The position numbers and the translations under genes were made by a program. Under the pieces are notes generated by a model that was given only the letters and a program-made list of their open reading frames with translations, did no database searches and was not told where the DNA came from. From Streptomyces cellulosae (GTDB lineage: Bacteria; Actinomycetota; Actinomycetes; Streptomycetales; Streptomycetaceae): a DNA stretch of 11,750 nt. The stretch covers positions 1-11,750 of the forward strand of contig NZ_JOEV01000087.1 of assembly GCF_000721105.1 (NCBI RefSeq), in the 5' to 3' direction. Of the stretch, positions 1-6,538 are shown in pieces. Every line of letters begins with the position of its first letter. Within the stretch, counting starts at the first letter, position 1.

Positions 1-336
1 CTGCAGCTGCGGCTGGACCTTCTGCCGGCCGCGCCGCCGGGCGCGGGTGGTGGTCTTGCCCGCGAGCTGGAAGAGGTAGCCGCGCTCGTCGTCGTCCAGA
101 TGGAGCACCCGGGCCAGGACGTCCAGCACGGGCGCCGATGCCTGCATACGGCCCTGTTCGAGACGGGTGTAGTAGTCGGTGCTGATGCTCGCCAACTGGG
201 CGACCTCCTCGCGCCGCAGCCCGGGCACCCGGCGGGGCCGGTCGGTCTCGGGCAGTCCGACCGTGCGCGGACTCAGCTCCGAGCGGCGCTTCTTGAGGAA
301 TTCTCCCAGCTCATTGAGGGGGACGTTGCCGGTCAT
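1..336 (-). CDS. Xre/MmyB-type helix-turn-helix transcriptional regulator (3' end outside window)
   Basis: This is the N-terminal 112 codons of a DNA-binding regulator; the gene runs off the left edge. The protein opens MTGNVPLNELGEFLKKRRSE, followed by GLRREEVAQLA and STDYYTRLEQGR. These are hallmark segments of the actinobacterial Xre-family HTH (about residues 10-80) that normally precedes an MmyB-like ligand-binding domain, which would lie beyond base 1. The ATG at 336 gives the standard family N-terminus and has GGGA a few bases upstream; an in-frame ATG at 348 would add four residues. It is divergent from the flavin monooxygenase gene. In this family the regulator commonly controls the adjacent divergent oxidoreductase, so that is the inferred target. 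The family assignment is firm; the regulated gene and the ligand are inference. Confidence 0.9.
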   Translation of the reverse strand, partial: MTGNVPLNELGEFLKKRRSELSPRTVGLPETDRPRRVPGLRREEVAQLASISTDYYTRLEQGRMQASAPVLDVLARVLHLDDDERGYLFQLAGKTTTRARRRGRQKVQPQLQ

Positions 337-666
337 GCTTCCCAGCATGACACCGGTTCCACCCGGTGAAAGGGGGAGAGTTTCCTCCCAGGAAGTCACA
401 CGGCTCAACGACTTGTCCGGCCTGTCAAGACGATGCTGTGGTGAACGCGTCGAAGGCGGAGCGGGGCCTCGCCGCACGCCCTCCGGATTGCTCACCACAC
501 CGCTCGTGCGCCGGGTTCACGCCCTGACGGCGTCCTTCCGGTTTCCCCCACACTGAGGCTGCCGCCGGGTCCCGGGGAGGGCCTCGCGGGTCTCGACACC
601 CATGGGGGGACTGTGTCGTTTCTGCCTGAGCCCGCACGTCATGCCCGGCCGGGAGGGGGCGGCGAC
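337..666. promoter_or_regulatory. Divergent intergenic region with an 8-bp inverted repeat
   Basis: This gap separates the Xre-type regulator from the flavin monooxygenase and should contain both promoters. I see an 8-bp perfect inverted repeat, TGTGGTGA at 437-444 and TCACCACA at 492-499, 47 bp apart. A second pair, GTGAAC at 441-446 and GTTCAC at 515-520, overlaps it on the left. These could be operator half-sites, but the long spacing makes that uncertain. No convincing -35/-10 pair was found on either strand, and no conserved coding region is visible. Confidence 0.25.
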
Positions 667-2229
667 GTGCAGGTGGTGGTGGTTGGCGCCGGGTTCTCCG
701 GCATCGGTGCCGCTCTCCGGCTTCGCCGGGAGGGGTGGCGCGACATTCTGGTGCTGGAGAAGGCGTCGCAGCTCGGGGGCACCTGGCGGGAGAACACCTA
801 CCCGGGGTGCGCCTGCGATGTCCCGTCCTCGCTGTACTCCTACTCCTTCACCCCCAACCCGCGGTGGAGCAGGATCTTCGCCGGGCAGCGGGAGATCCAT
901 GACTACCTGCGGACGACCGCGAAACGGTACGGCGTCGACGAGGTGCTGCGGTGCGGTGTCCGTGTCGTGGAGGCCCGGTGGGACCAGAACTCGGGGCGCT
1001 GGCTGGTGCGGACGACCGACGGCGAGTACCGCGCCAGGGTTCTGGTCCTGGCCACGGGACCGTGGCATGAGCCACGGCGGCTCGTGGTGCCGGGCCTGGG
1101 CGAGTTCCCCGGGCCGGTGTTCCACACCGCTGAGTGGGACCACTCGGTGGACCTCGCCGGTCGGCGCGTGGCCGTCGTCGGCAGTGGTGCCTCCGCTGTC
1201 CAGGTCGTCCCGGCCATCCAGGCACGGACGGCGGCCCTGCACGTCTTCCAGCGCACCGCGCAGTGGCTGCTGCCCAAGCCCGACCTGTCCGTTCCGCCGG
1301 CCCTCAACTGGTGTGCGGACCGTCTTCCAGGCATACGGCACACCGTGCGGGCCGGCCAGTACGGCCTGCAGGAGGGCATCGGCTACGTTCTCCGCCACCC
1401 ACGGCTGGTAGGACCTCTTGAGGCCGTGGCCCGGGCACATCTGCGACGCACGGTCCGTGACCCGGTGCTGCGCGGGGCGCTGACGCCCGACCACCGCCTG
1501 GGCTGCAAGCGTCTGCTGACGTCGAGCACGTTCTACCAGGCGCTGGTCCAGCCCCATGTCCACCTCCACCCCACCGCGGTGTCCTCCGTACGCGGCCGGC
1601 ACCTCATCGGTGCCGACGGCACCACGGTCGAGGCCGACGTGGTGATCACCGCCACCGGCTTCCGTGTCGGTGAGCCGGCGCTGGCCCGCAGCGTGCGCGG
1701 CACGACGGGCCGGACGTTGCACGAGACCTGGACCGAGGACGGTCCTCAGGCCTACCTCGGCACCAGCGTCACAGGGTTCCCCAATCTCTTTCTCCTCCTG
1801 GGCCCCAACCTCCTCTCCGGCTCCACCTCCGCCATCAGCGTCCTCGAAGCCCAACTGGCCTACCTTGCTGCCGCTCTGAGGCACCTGCGCCGCGAAGGCC
1901 ACGTCTCCATGGACGTCAGACCAGCTGTCCAGGCCGCCTACAACGCCGCGGTCCAGGAAGCACTGCGGACCACCGTGTACAACGCGGGCGGCTGCTCCAG
2001 CTACTACTTCCACTCCAGCGGTCGCAACACCTTCTGCTGGCCCTGGTCCACCGGCCGGCTCATCCGCTCGCTGAATCGCTTCGATGCCGCTGCCTACACC
2101 TGCCACGCACCGTCCACCCCTGCTCCGGTGCCCGCACCCCGGGCGGTGGCGGAGGACATCTTCCCGGCGGATGACATCTTCCCGGCGGATGACATCTTCC
2201 CGGCGGATGACGAAGGAATCACCGCATGA
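667..2229 (+). CDS. Flavin-containing (Baeyer-Villiger-type) monooxygenase
   Basis: This is a predicted cytosolic FAD- and NADPH-dependent oxygenase of about 520 residues that inserts oxygen into ketones or related substrates. Visible motifs are the FAD dinucleotide-binding GAGFSG (residues 7-12), the Baeyer-Villiger fingerprint FPGPVFHTAEWD (147-158, F-x-G-x3-H-x3-W-D), the NADPH-binding GSGASA (172-177) and ATGF (329-332). The GTG at 667 is chosen because GGGAGGGGG (651-659) sits 7 nt upstream and the Rossmann strand starts at once. The in-frame GTG at 613 would add 18 residues, but its G-run is only 2 nt away. The last 25 residues are unusual: the hexapeptide DIFPAD occurs three times, encoded by a perfect 18-bp tandem repeat, after a Pro/Ala linker. 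The stop overlaps a downstream ATG (ATGA). The substrate is unknown. Confidence 0.93.
   Translation: MQVVVVGAGFSGIGAALRLRREGWRDILVLEKASQLGGTWRENTYPGCACDVPSSLYSYSFTPNPRWSRIFAGQREIHDYLRTTAKRYGVDEVLRCGVRVVEARWDQNSGRWLVRTTDGEYRARVLVLATGPWHEPRRLVVPGLGEFPGPVFHTAEWDHSVDLAGRRVAVVGSGASAVQVVPAIQARTAALHVFQRTAQWLLPKPDLSVPPALNWCADRLPGIRHTVRAGQYGLQEGIGYVLRHPRLVGPLEAVARAHLRRTVRDPVLRGALTPDHRLGCKRLLTSSTFYQALVQPHVHLHPTAVSSVRGRHLIGADGTTVEADVVITATGFRVGEPALARSVRGTTGRTLHETWTEDGPQAYLGTSVTGFPNLFLLLGPNLLSGSTSAISVLEAQLAYLAAALRHLRREGHVSMDVRPAVQAAYNAAVQEALRTTVYNAGGCSSYYFHSSGRNTFCWPWSTGRLIRSLNRFDAAAYTCHAPSTPAPVPAPRAVAEDIFPADDIFPADDIFPADDEGITA
2155..2208 (+). repeat. Three perfect tandem copies of an 18-bp unit inside the monooxygenase 3' end
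   Basis: The unit GACATCTTCCCGGCGGAT occurs at 2155-2172, 2173-2190 and 2191-2208 with no mismatches, encoding (DIFPAD)x3 in frame. Identity at third codon positions implies recent duplication by slippage. It lies after the conserved enzyme core, so copy number could vary without loss of activity. Confidence 0.95.
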
Positions 2230-2345
2230 CCCGACAACGCCCCAGGCCACAGCCGTACGGCCCGGAACACTCGGACGGCACCGGTGCACCGCACGCTGTC
2301 GGCCCTCCGTCCCGCATGTCAGTGCGAGGCAATGGCCAGAAATGA
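2226..2345 (+). CDS. 39-codon hypothetical ORF translationally coupled to the monooxygenase (probable gene remnant)
   Basis: The ATG at 2226 overlaps the monooxygenase stop codon as ATGA, the classic arrangement for translational re-initiation in an operon. The reading frame runs 39 codons, opens MTRQRPRPQPYGPEHSDG and ends at the TGA at 2343-2345. I do not recognise the peptide; it is Pro/Arg-rich with no domain. The IS481-type transposase remnant begins about 30 bp later. The simplest reading is that a downstream operon partner was cut off when mobile DNA entered here. It may no longer be functional. Confidence 0.35.
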   Translation: MTRQRPRPQPYGPEHSDGTGAPHAVGPPSRMSVRGNGQK

Positions 2346-2374
2346 TCTTGCTTGGACGGTGCCACCGGGCTTGA

Positions 2375-2638
2375 ATCGGGCGTTCTAGCCAGATGGCCGA
2401 GCGGACTGCCAGCGGTGTCGGCGGCCTACTCGTCGCAGGCCAGCGCATCCAACTCGGCCGGCCCCATGCCCACCAGGTCGTCACCGCCCACCCGGACGAC
2501 AGCGTCATCCGCGTCTTCCACGGCGACGACCTGATCACGACCGTTCCCCGCACCACCGCCAAGGGGGTGGTCGTCCACAAGTCCGGGGAGTACAACAAAC
2601 GAAAGATCGTCGAGGGCAGACGTCAAGCGACAGTGTGA
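2375..2638 (+). pseudogene. C-terminal remnant of an IS481-type transposase
   Basis: The open frame runs from just after the stop at 2372-2374 to the TGA at 2636-2638, with an internal ATG at 2393. The peptide contains GLLVAGQRIQLGRPHA, then a short beta-rich stretch with VIRVFHGDDLITTVPRTT. This is the pattern of the small C-terminal beta domain of many actinobacterial IS481/rve-type transposases (GxxxVxGQxIxxGxxHA...VxVHxDxxxxVPRTT). The catalytic DDE core and N-terminal HTH are absent, so it cannot be an active transposase. It is probably from a different IS than the one at 7366-8058, whose family usually ends without this domain. The assignment rests on motif recall, not a search. Confidence 0.6.
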
Positions 2639-2899
2639 CGCCAGGGCCCAATGGCCGGACCCCGCAGTGGATGAGCGCTCGTCTCGAGCGTCATCTCTCC
2701 TGGCTACTTCCCCGGTTGTCACCAGGCCGGAGTCGATCGAGTGGCGGGGCGGCGGCTCGACGGTTGCGCGGGAATGTTGGCCTACGGGGGGCAGTTGGGA
2801 GTTGCGGGGTCACGACTGGGTCACCTTCTTCACCGATCTCTCACATCTGACGCACTGGTTAGGTAGTTTCACCCCTCACGTACTTAAGCAGGGGGTCCC

Positions 2900-3409
2900 G
2901 TGAGCTACTACCAGCCTCAACCGCCGATCCAGCCTCCGCCGGGACCGCCGGCTACCCGTCCCACACGGAAGTGGGCCCGCAAGCGCTTCGTACTGCCCGC
3001 CCTGGGCCTCGCGTTCATCATCGGCGTGGGCAGCGCAGGCGCAGACGGCCAGAACCCGAACGCGACGAAGACGGCGGTCAGCGACAAGGCGCAGCCGACG
3101 GTCACGGCCACGGTCACCGCGACAGCCACGGCGACGGAGACCGCGAAGCCGAAGCCCGCGCCGACAGTGACGGAAACAGTCAAGGTGAAGGTGACCGTCA
3201 CCGCGCACGCCGCTGCCACGGGGTCGGGAACGGTCGGTAGTTCGACGACTGGCGGATCGTCGTCCAGCGGCGGGTCCAGCTCGTCGGGTGGCTCCAGCTC
3301 TGCGGGCGGCGGTGCGACGGCTATGTGTAATGACGGTACGTACTCGTACGCCGCTCACCATCAGGGGGCCTGCTCGCATCACGGTGGTGTGGCTGTCTTC
3401 TACCGGTAG
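2900..3409 (+). CDS. Small exported or membrane-anchored DUF3761 protein
   Basis: This 169-residue protein of unknown function is predicted to face the cell exterior. It has a Pro-rich cytosolic N-terminus (residues 2-22), a basic patch KWARKR, one hydrophobic segment (about 30-47) that can act as anchor or uncleaved signal, a Thr/Val/Ala-rich stalk (62-106), a Gly/Ser linker with repeated GGSSSS (118-138), and a C-terminal DUF3761 module of 27 residues. The module contains CNDGTYSYAAHHQGACSHHG, whose paired Cys and His residues suggest a disulfide or metal site. The GTG at 2900 follows GGGGG at 2891-2895. It is flanked by a transposase remnant and a convergent toxin-antitoxin pair, so it appears monocistronic. 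No role is known for DUF3761. Confidence 0.85.
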   Translation: MSYYQPQPPIQPPPGPPATRPTRKWARKRFVLPALGLAFIIGVGSAGADGQNPNATKTAVSDKAQPTVTATVTATATATETAKPKPAPTVTETVKVKVTVTAHAAATGSGTVGSSTTGGSSSSGGSSSSGGSSSAGGGATAMCNDGTYSYAAHHQGACSHHGGVAVFYR

Positions 3410-3598
3410 TCGACGCCTTGAAGGACGAGCTCATAGGGATCCCTGGCGAGGCTGAAACCCAGCGGAGGCCGTCTGATGGACGACCGCTGCCGATGCGGGC
3501 TCTCTGGCACCGGAGACGGTGGAGGCGTTGCCGAGCCGCTCCGGCCAGTGCAGGCGTCAACTGGTGGCCCTGGCTCGTGCCACGAAAGGCCGTTTGGG

Positions 3599-4012
3599 TC
3601 AGACCTTGATGACGGTGGCACGTCCACCGCACAGTGTGCTGAGATCCTCCGGGTCCGATGTAAGCACGGTGACGGGGGCGTGGGCGGCGAGGGCGGTGGC
3701 GCTGAGCATGGCGTCGATGGCGTACTTGTGGCCGTGCAGTCCGGCGTCGGCGAGGAGAGCGGCGGCGTGGCGGGCGATGGCCTCGGTGACGGGTTCGACG
3801 ACAAGTCGGGACAGCGTCCACTCCAGGGCCGGTCGGTTGATCCGAGGGTGGACGACTTCGACAAGAGTTGCCGCAGAGGTGACTACCCGCAGGTCGTCGG
3901 CGCGGGCGAGGGCGAGCCAGCCGGTTACGGTGCGCTCACGCAGGACGGCCTTGGCCAGCCCTTCACTGTCGAGGACCAGGGTGCCGCCCGGGACGGCGGG
4001 GGAGCGGGTCAC
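3599..4012 (-). CDS. VapC-like PIN-domain toxin
   Basis: This 137-residue PIN-domain protein is expected to be a Mg2+-dependent RNase toxin acting in the cytosol. The four acidic positions of the PIN active site are visible: D15 in LVLDSEGLA, E52 in ATLVEVVHP, D100 in HKYAIDAML and D120 in LTSDPEDL. Length matches the family (about 125-140). The GTG start at 4012 overlaps the antitoxin stop as GTGA (4009-4012 read on the minus strand), so translation is coupled. The toxin is made after its antitoxin, the usual order for VapBC. It looks intact. The RNA target cannot be told from sequence. Confidence 0.88.
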   Translation of the reverse strand: MTRSPAVPGGTLVLDSEGLAKAVLRERTVTGWLALARADDLRVVTSAATLVEVVHPRINRPALEWTLSRLVVEPVTEAIARHAAALLADAGLHGHKYAIDAMLSATALAAHAPVTVLTSDPEDLSTLCGGRATVIKV

Positions 4013-4272
4013 GCGACGTTCGCCCCGCCTTGCGTCTGTTCCTGGCGGGCCTGGTGGAGCTGATCGCGTAGAGCCTGGATCTCCTCGTCGGTGACGGGAC
4101 CGTGCTCGGCCTCGGCAACCTGGATGATTTCGTTGAGGTTGTCGCGTTCGATCTGACGGGCCACGGCGGCGGCCACATAGGCGGACAGTCCGGAGGGGCC
4201 GCTGCGGGCCTTTGCCGCTTCCGCGATGTCGCGCGGCATGGTGATCGAATACTTACCGGTAGCCTCGGTCAT
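4009..4272 (-). CDS. VapB-like antitoxin (ribbon-helix-helix type)
   Basis: This 87-residue partner lies upstream of the PIN toxin and is expected to neutralise it and repress the operon. The N-terminal segment TGKYSITMPRDIAEAAKARS has the short strand plus helix of ribbon-helix-helix antitoxins. SGLSAYVAAAVARQIERDN is the second helix, and the acidic C-terminal helices (about 50-80) are the likely toxin-binding part. The ATG at 4272 is chosen over an upstream in-frame ATG at 4356 because the family begins at this point, because GGTAGGA lies just upstream, and because the longer start would run into integrase-like sequence on the other strand. Confidence 0.82.
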   Translation of the reverse strand: MTEATGKYSITMPRDIAEAAKARSGPSGLSAYVAAAVARQIERDNLNEIIQVAEAEHGPVTDEEIQALRDQLHQARQEQTQGGANVA

Positions 4273-4285
4273 GCTACTTATCCTA
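4259..4285 (-). promoter_or_regulatory. Candidate promoter and operator of the toxin-antitoxin operon
   Basis: On the minus strand TAGGAT (4280-4285, TAnnnT type) ends 7 nt before the antitoxin ATG, which would place transcription start at or next to the start codon. The 5-bp inverted repeat GTAGC/GCTAC (4259-4263 and 4273-4277) spans the start codon and could be part of an autoregulatory operator. No clear -35 is seen. The GGTAGGA overlapping the -10 could instead be a ribosome binding site for a longer transcript. Confidence 0.3.
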
Positions 4286-4919
4286 CCTCTCGTCCTCCAG
4301 GTGTGGGGCGGCTCGGCGAGGAGATTCGCCTTGTTGATCGGCTTGTTCGCCGGCATGTATTACGCCGGGTTGCGGCCCGCCGAGGCCGTCGCAGTGGCCC
4401 TGCCGGACTGCGTCCTGCCCGTGGGGGCTGGGGCAGGGTGTTCCTGCATCTCACTCGGCCCCAGGCAGGCAAGAAATGGACCGACACCGGACGGCTCCAT
4501 GACGAACGCGGCCTGAAGAGTCGTCCGCCGGGCGACACTCGTCCGGTGCCGCTGCCGCCCGAGCCGGTGAAGCTGTGGCGGGAGAGTATCCACACCTTCG
4601 GTACAGCGGAGGACGGACGGCTGTTCTTCAACGAGCAGGGCGGGATTGTCGGCTCCAGCACCTGCTACCGCGTCTGGCGTGAAGCTCGCGAACTGGCCTC
4701 GCCACCCGATGTGGCGGGCTCGCAGCTCGCGGCCCGCCGTACGGCCTGCGCCACTCGGCTCTGTCTACCTGGCTGAATGCCGGAGTGGACCCCACCGAGG
4801 TCGCCGAACGTGCCGGCAACAGCGTTGAGGTCCTTATGGCCCGGTACGCCAAGTGTCTGCACGGACGGCAGACGGTCGCCAACCAGCGCATCGAGGCGCT
4901 GCTGAACGAGTACCAGTAG
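4283..4919 (+). pseudogene. Degraded tyrosine recombinase/integrase (C-terminal part, two frameshifts)
   Basis: Three successive reading frames together give the catalytic half of a phage-type integrase. Frame A (about 4283-4425) carries MYYAGLRPAEAVAV with the first catalytic Arg. Frame B (about 4430-4735) carries the middle segment from WGRVFLHL to VAGSQLAAR. Frame C (about 4736-4919) carries YGLRHSALSTWLNAGV with the second Arg, then ERAGNSVEVLMARYAKC with the nucleophile Tyr, and ends at the TAG at 4917-4919. Frame changes fall in a G-rich run near 4420-4440 and near 4730-4737, where one base appears lost. The usual GHS is GNS, a changed active-site His. The N-terminal half is missing, so the gene is dead. 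It marks past insertion of an integrative element. Confidence 0.85.
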
Positions 4920-4951
4920 CGCGAAGAGCGTGTCGGTAAGGGGGGCCGATG

Positions 4952-5851
4952 TTACGGAGCTAGGTGTTGCGGGTCATGAGGTTGATGGCGCCGACGGGGT
5001 GTCGGGCAGTGCCGTTGGATCTTCGAGGGTCTTTCGGGGCGCTTGGTGAGTCTGGCGCTGAGGTCCCAGAGCTTCTGCTGGATGCTCGGATCGTAGGCAT
5101 CGGCGTGTGTCTTTGCGGCACGGGTGCGGTCGTAGAACTGTCCGGTTACCCCGTCGAGTTCGGGGGCGAGGAGGAGGCGCAGGGTGGCCTGCAGGCCGGT
5201 TTCGAGGGAGTCGATGCTGTAACCGACCGATTCCAGGACCATCTTGGTCGGCATGTAGGTGGCCGGGTGCAGGCTGTTGACTGTGACCCGGTGCGGGTCG
5301 AGTTGTCGGGCGAGCGCGAAGCCGGTGGTGATCATGGCCAGTTTGGACTGACCGTAGGCGCGCATGCCCGAGTAGCCGTGTTCGAGGGTGGGGTCGTCGA
5401 AGTTGATGGGGGCCTGGCCGATGGAAGCGACGTTGACGATACGGGCGGGGGCTCCGCGGTCGATCAGCGGCAGCAGACGCCGGGTCAGCGCGAACGGGGC
5501 GAGATGGTTGACCGCGAAACGGAGCTCGTGCCCGTCGACGGTGAGTCGGCGGTCGGTCCCGTCGGGTTCGCCGCCGCCAATGCCGGCGTTGTTGACCAGC
5601 ACCGAGATGTGATCGGTGAACTCGGTGATCTCGTCCGCAAGGCCGTGTACTTGCGCCAGCTCGGAGAAGTCGGCCCGGATCGTGTGGATCGAGGCCGGCG
5701 CATCGGCCAGCGTGGTGGCCAGTTCGTCGAGCCGGCTCTGATTGCGTCCGTGGAGGATGAGCGTCGTTGCGGGCCGGCGTGCGAGGACGCCGCTGAGTGC
5801 GCGGCCCAGCCCGTCGGTTGCTCCAGTGATGACGATGCTTCGATCGGACAT
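4952..5851 (-). CDS. Short-chain dehydrogenase/reductase (canonical, with aberrant C-terminal tail)
   Basis: This 299-residue NAD(P)-dependent oxidoreductase has every canonical SDR element: cofactor loop TGATDGLG (residues 9-16), NNAG (87-90), structural Asn in FAVNHLAPF (N115), catalytic Ser in VNVASIG (S143), and Tyr/Lys in AYGQSKLA (Y166, K170). HGRN after the second strand (34-37) suggests NADP(H) preference. The start ATG at 5851 has a good AGGAG upstream and lies 3 bp after the TetR stop, so the two form an operon. The last ~27 residues, from about RPSKIQRHC, are Pro/Arg/His-rich and unlike an SDR end. This tail abuts the integrase remnant and looks like read-through after loss of the original stop. 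The substrate is unknown; it is likely xenobiotic or secondary metabolite chemistry. Confidence 0.92.
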   Translation of the reverse strand: MSDRSIVITGATDGLGRALSGVLARRPATTLILHGRNQSRLDELATTLADAPASIHTIRADFSELAQVHGLADEITEFTDHISVLVNNAGIGGGEPDGTDRRLTVDGHELRFAVNHLAPFALTRRLLPLIDRGAPARIVNVASIGQAPINFDDPTLEHGYSGMRAYGQSKLAMITTGFALARQLDPHRVTVNSLHPATYMPTKMVLESVGYSIDSLETGLQATLRLLLAPELDGVTGQFYDRTRAAKTHADAYDPSIQQKLWDLSARLTKRPERPSKIQRHCPTPRRRHQPHDPQHLAP

Positions 5852-5854
5852 GCG

Positions 5855-6448
5855 CTACTCCTCTCCGGGGTGTTCGTTCAGCAGTCGTCGGATGGCGGTG
5901 ATGTCGTCTTGGCCGAGCAGGCGCTCGGTGGCGAGGACCCGGTACCAGATCAGGCCGAACACCAGGTCGGCGGCGAAGGCTGCCGTCAGGTGAGCGGGCT
6001 TGTCGCCGCGGGCTGCGGCCCGCTCGACAATGGTCTCGAGCGCGGCCCTGCGTTTGATCAGGAAGCCGTCCTGGAAACGGCGCCGGAAGTCTGCGTCGCG
6101 CTGCGCCTCGGCCATCAAGGAACGCAGGACGGGGACCACTCCTGGGAAGGCCATCAGGGCGGCGGAGTCACGCAGGAACGCGTCCAGCTCCGCGTCGAAT
6201 GAACCCTGGTCCGCAGTTGAGACGTTCAGATCCGCTTTGAGCGCCAAGGCTTCGAGCAGGACGTCCGCCTTTGTGGGCCACCAGCGGTACACGGTCTGCT
6301 TGCCTGCCCCGGCTCGGGCGGCGATGCCCTCGATGGTGAGGTCTGGGTAGCCGACCTCGGTCGTGAGCTCGTAGGCCGCGGTGAGGATCGCGAGCCTCGT
6401 CTGCTCGCTCCGCTTGCGGCCGCGGGCGGGTGTCGTAGCGCCGGTCAT
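5855..6448 (-). CDS. TetR-family transcriptional repressor
   Basis: This 197-residue regulator has the TetR HTH at about residues 18-60: RLAILTAAYELTTEVGY, then LTIEGIAARAGAGKQTVYRW and WPTKADVL. The C-terminal helical domain resembles the TetR_C_11-like group with FRRRFQDGFLIKRRAAL. It is the first gene of an operon with the SDR that starts 3 bp after its stop and is divergent from a second SDR. The intergenic DNA carries two copies of a 15-bp palindrome, the likely operators, so it probably represses itself and both SDR genes until a small ligand binds. No ribosome binding site precedes the ATG at 6448, but TAGGCT (TAnnnT) ends 7 nt upstream, consistent with a leaderless transcript. Confidence 0.93.
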   Translation of the reverse strand: MTGATTPARGRKRSEQTRLAILTAAYELTTEVGYPDLTIEGIAARAGAGKQTVYRWWPTKADVLLEALALKADLNVSTADQGSFDAELDAFLRDSAALMAFPGVVPVLRSLMAEAQRDADFRRRFQDGFLIKRRAALETIVERAAARGDKPAHLTAAFAADLVFGLIWYRVLATERLLGQDDITAIRRLLNEHPGEE

Positions 6449-6455
6449 GCGGGCC

Positions 6456-6522
6456 AGCCTAACCCATTATCGAGACGTCACGTCTAGAAATGATGCTACG
6501 CTCATTCGAGACGTCACGTCTC
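6456..6522. promoter_or_regulatory. Divergent promoter region with two palindromic TetR operators
   Basis: Two 15-bp palindromes lie between the TetR and SDR genes: GAGACGTCACGTCTA (6472-6486) and GAGACGTCACGTCTC (6508-6522), 36 bp start to start. Each is built of 7-bp arms (GAGACGT/ACGTCTC) around one base. The plus-strand -10 candidate is TACGCT (6497-6502), placing the start near 6509, inside operator 2. The minus-strand -10 is TAGGCT (6456-6461 read in reverse). The outer arms of operator 1 read GAGACG on the plus strand and TAGACG on the minus strand; both resemble a -35 and are 19 bp from their -10. Bound repressor at operator 1 would block both promoters. Palindromes are seen directly; function is inferred. 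Confidence 0.8.
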
Positions 6523-6538
6523 GGAATAAGGAGTGAGC

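Noticed and set aside
2155..2208. CRISPR-like repeat
   Set aside because: The 18-bp units are directly adjacent, in frame and without spacers, so this is a coding tandem repeat.
517..2598. Long minus-strand open frame of 693 codons opposite the monooxygenase
   Set aside because: It is antisense to a gene with clear motifs, has low-complexity Gly/Arg/Pro composition and no recognisable domain. Long antisense frames are expected at this GC content.
3410..3598. Possible small gene or bidirectional terminator between the convergent DUF3761 and toxin genes
   Set aside because: Only short frames and weak inverted repeats (about 5 bp arms) are present; nothing rises above background.
4964..6202. 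Plus-strand open frame of 412 codons across the SDR and TetR genes
   Set aside because: Antisense to two well-supported genes; no motifs, Gly/Val/Asp-rich shadow composition.
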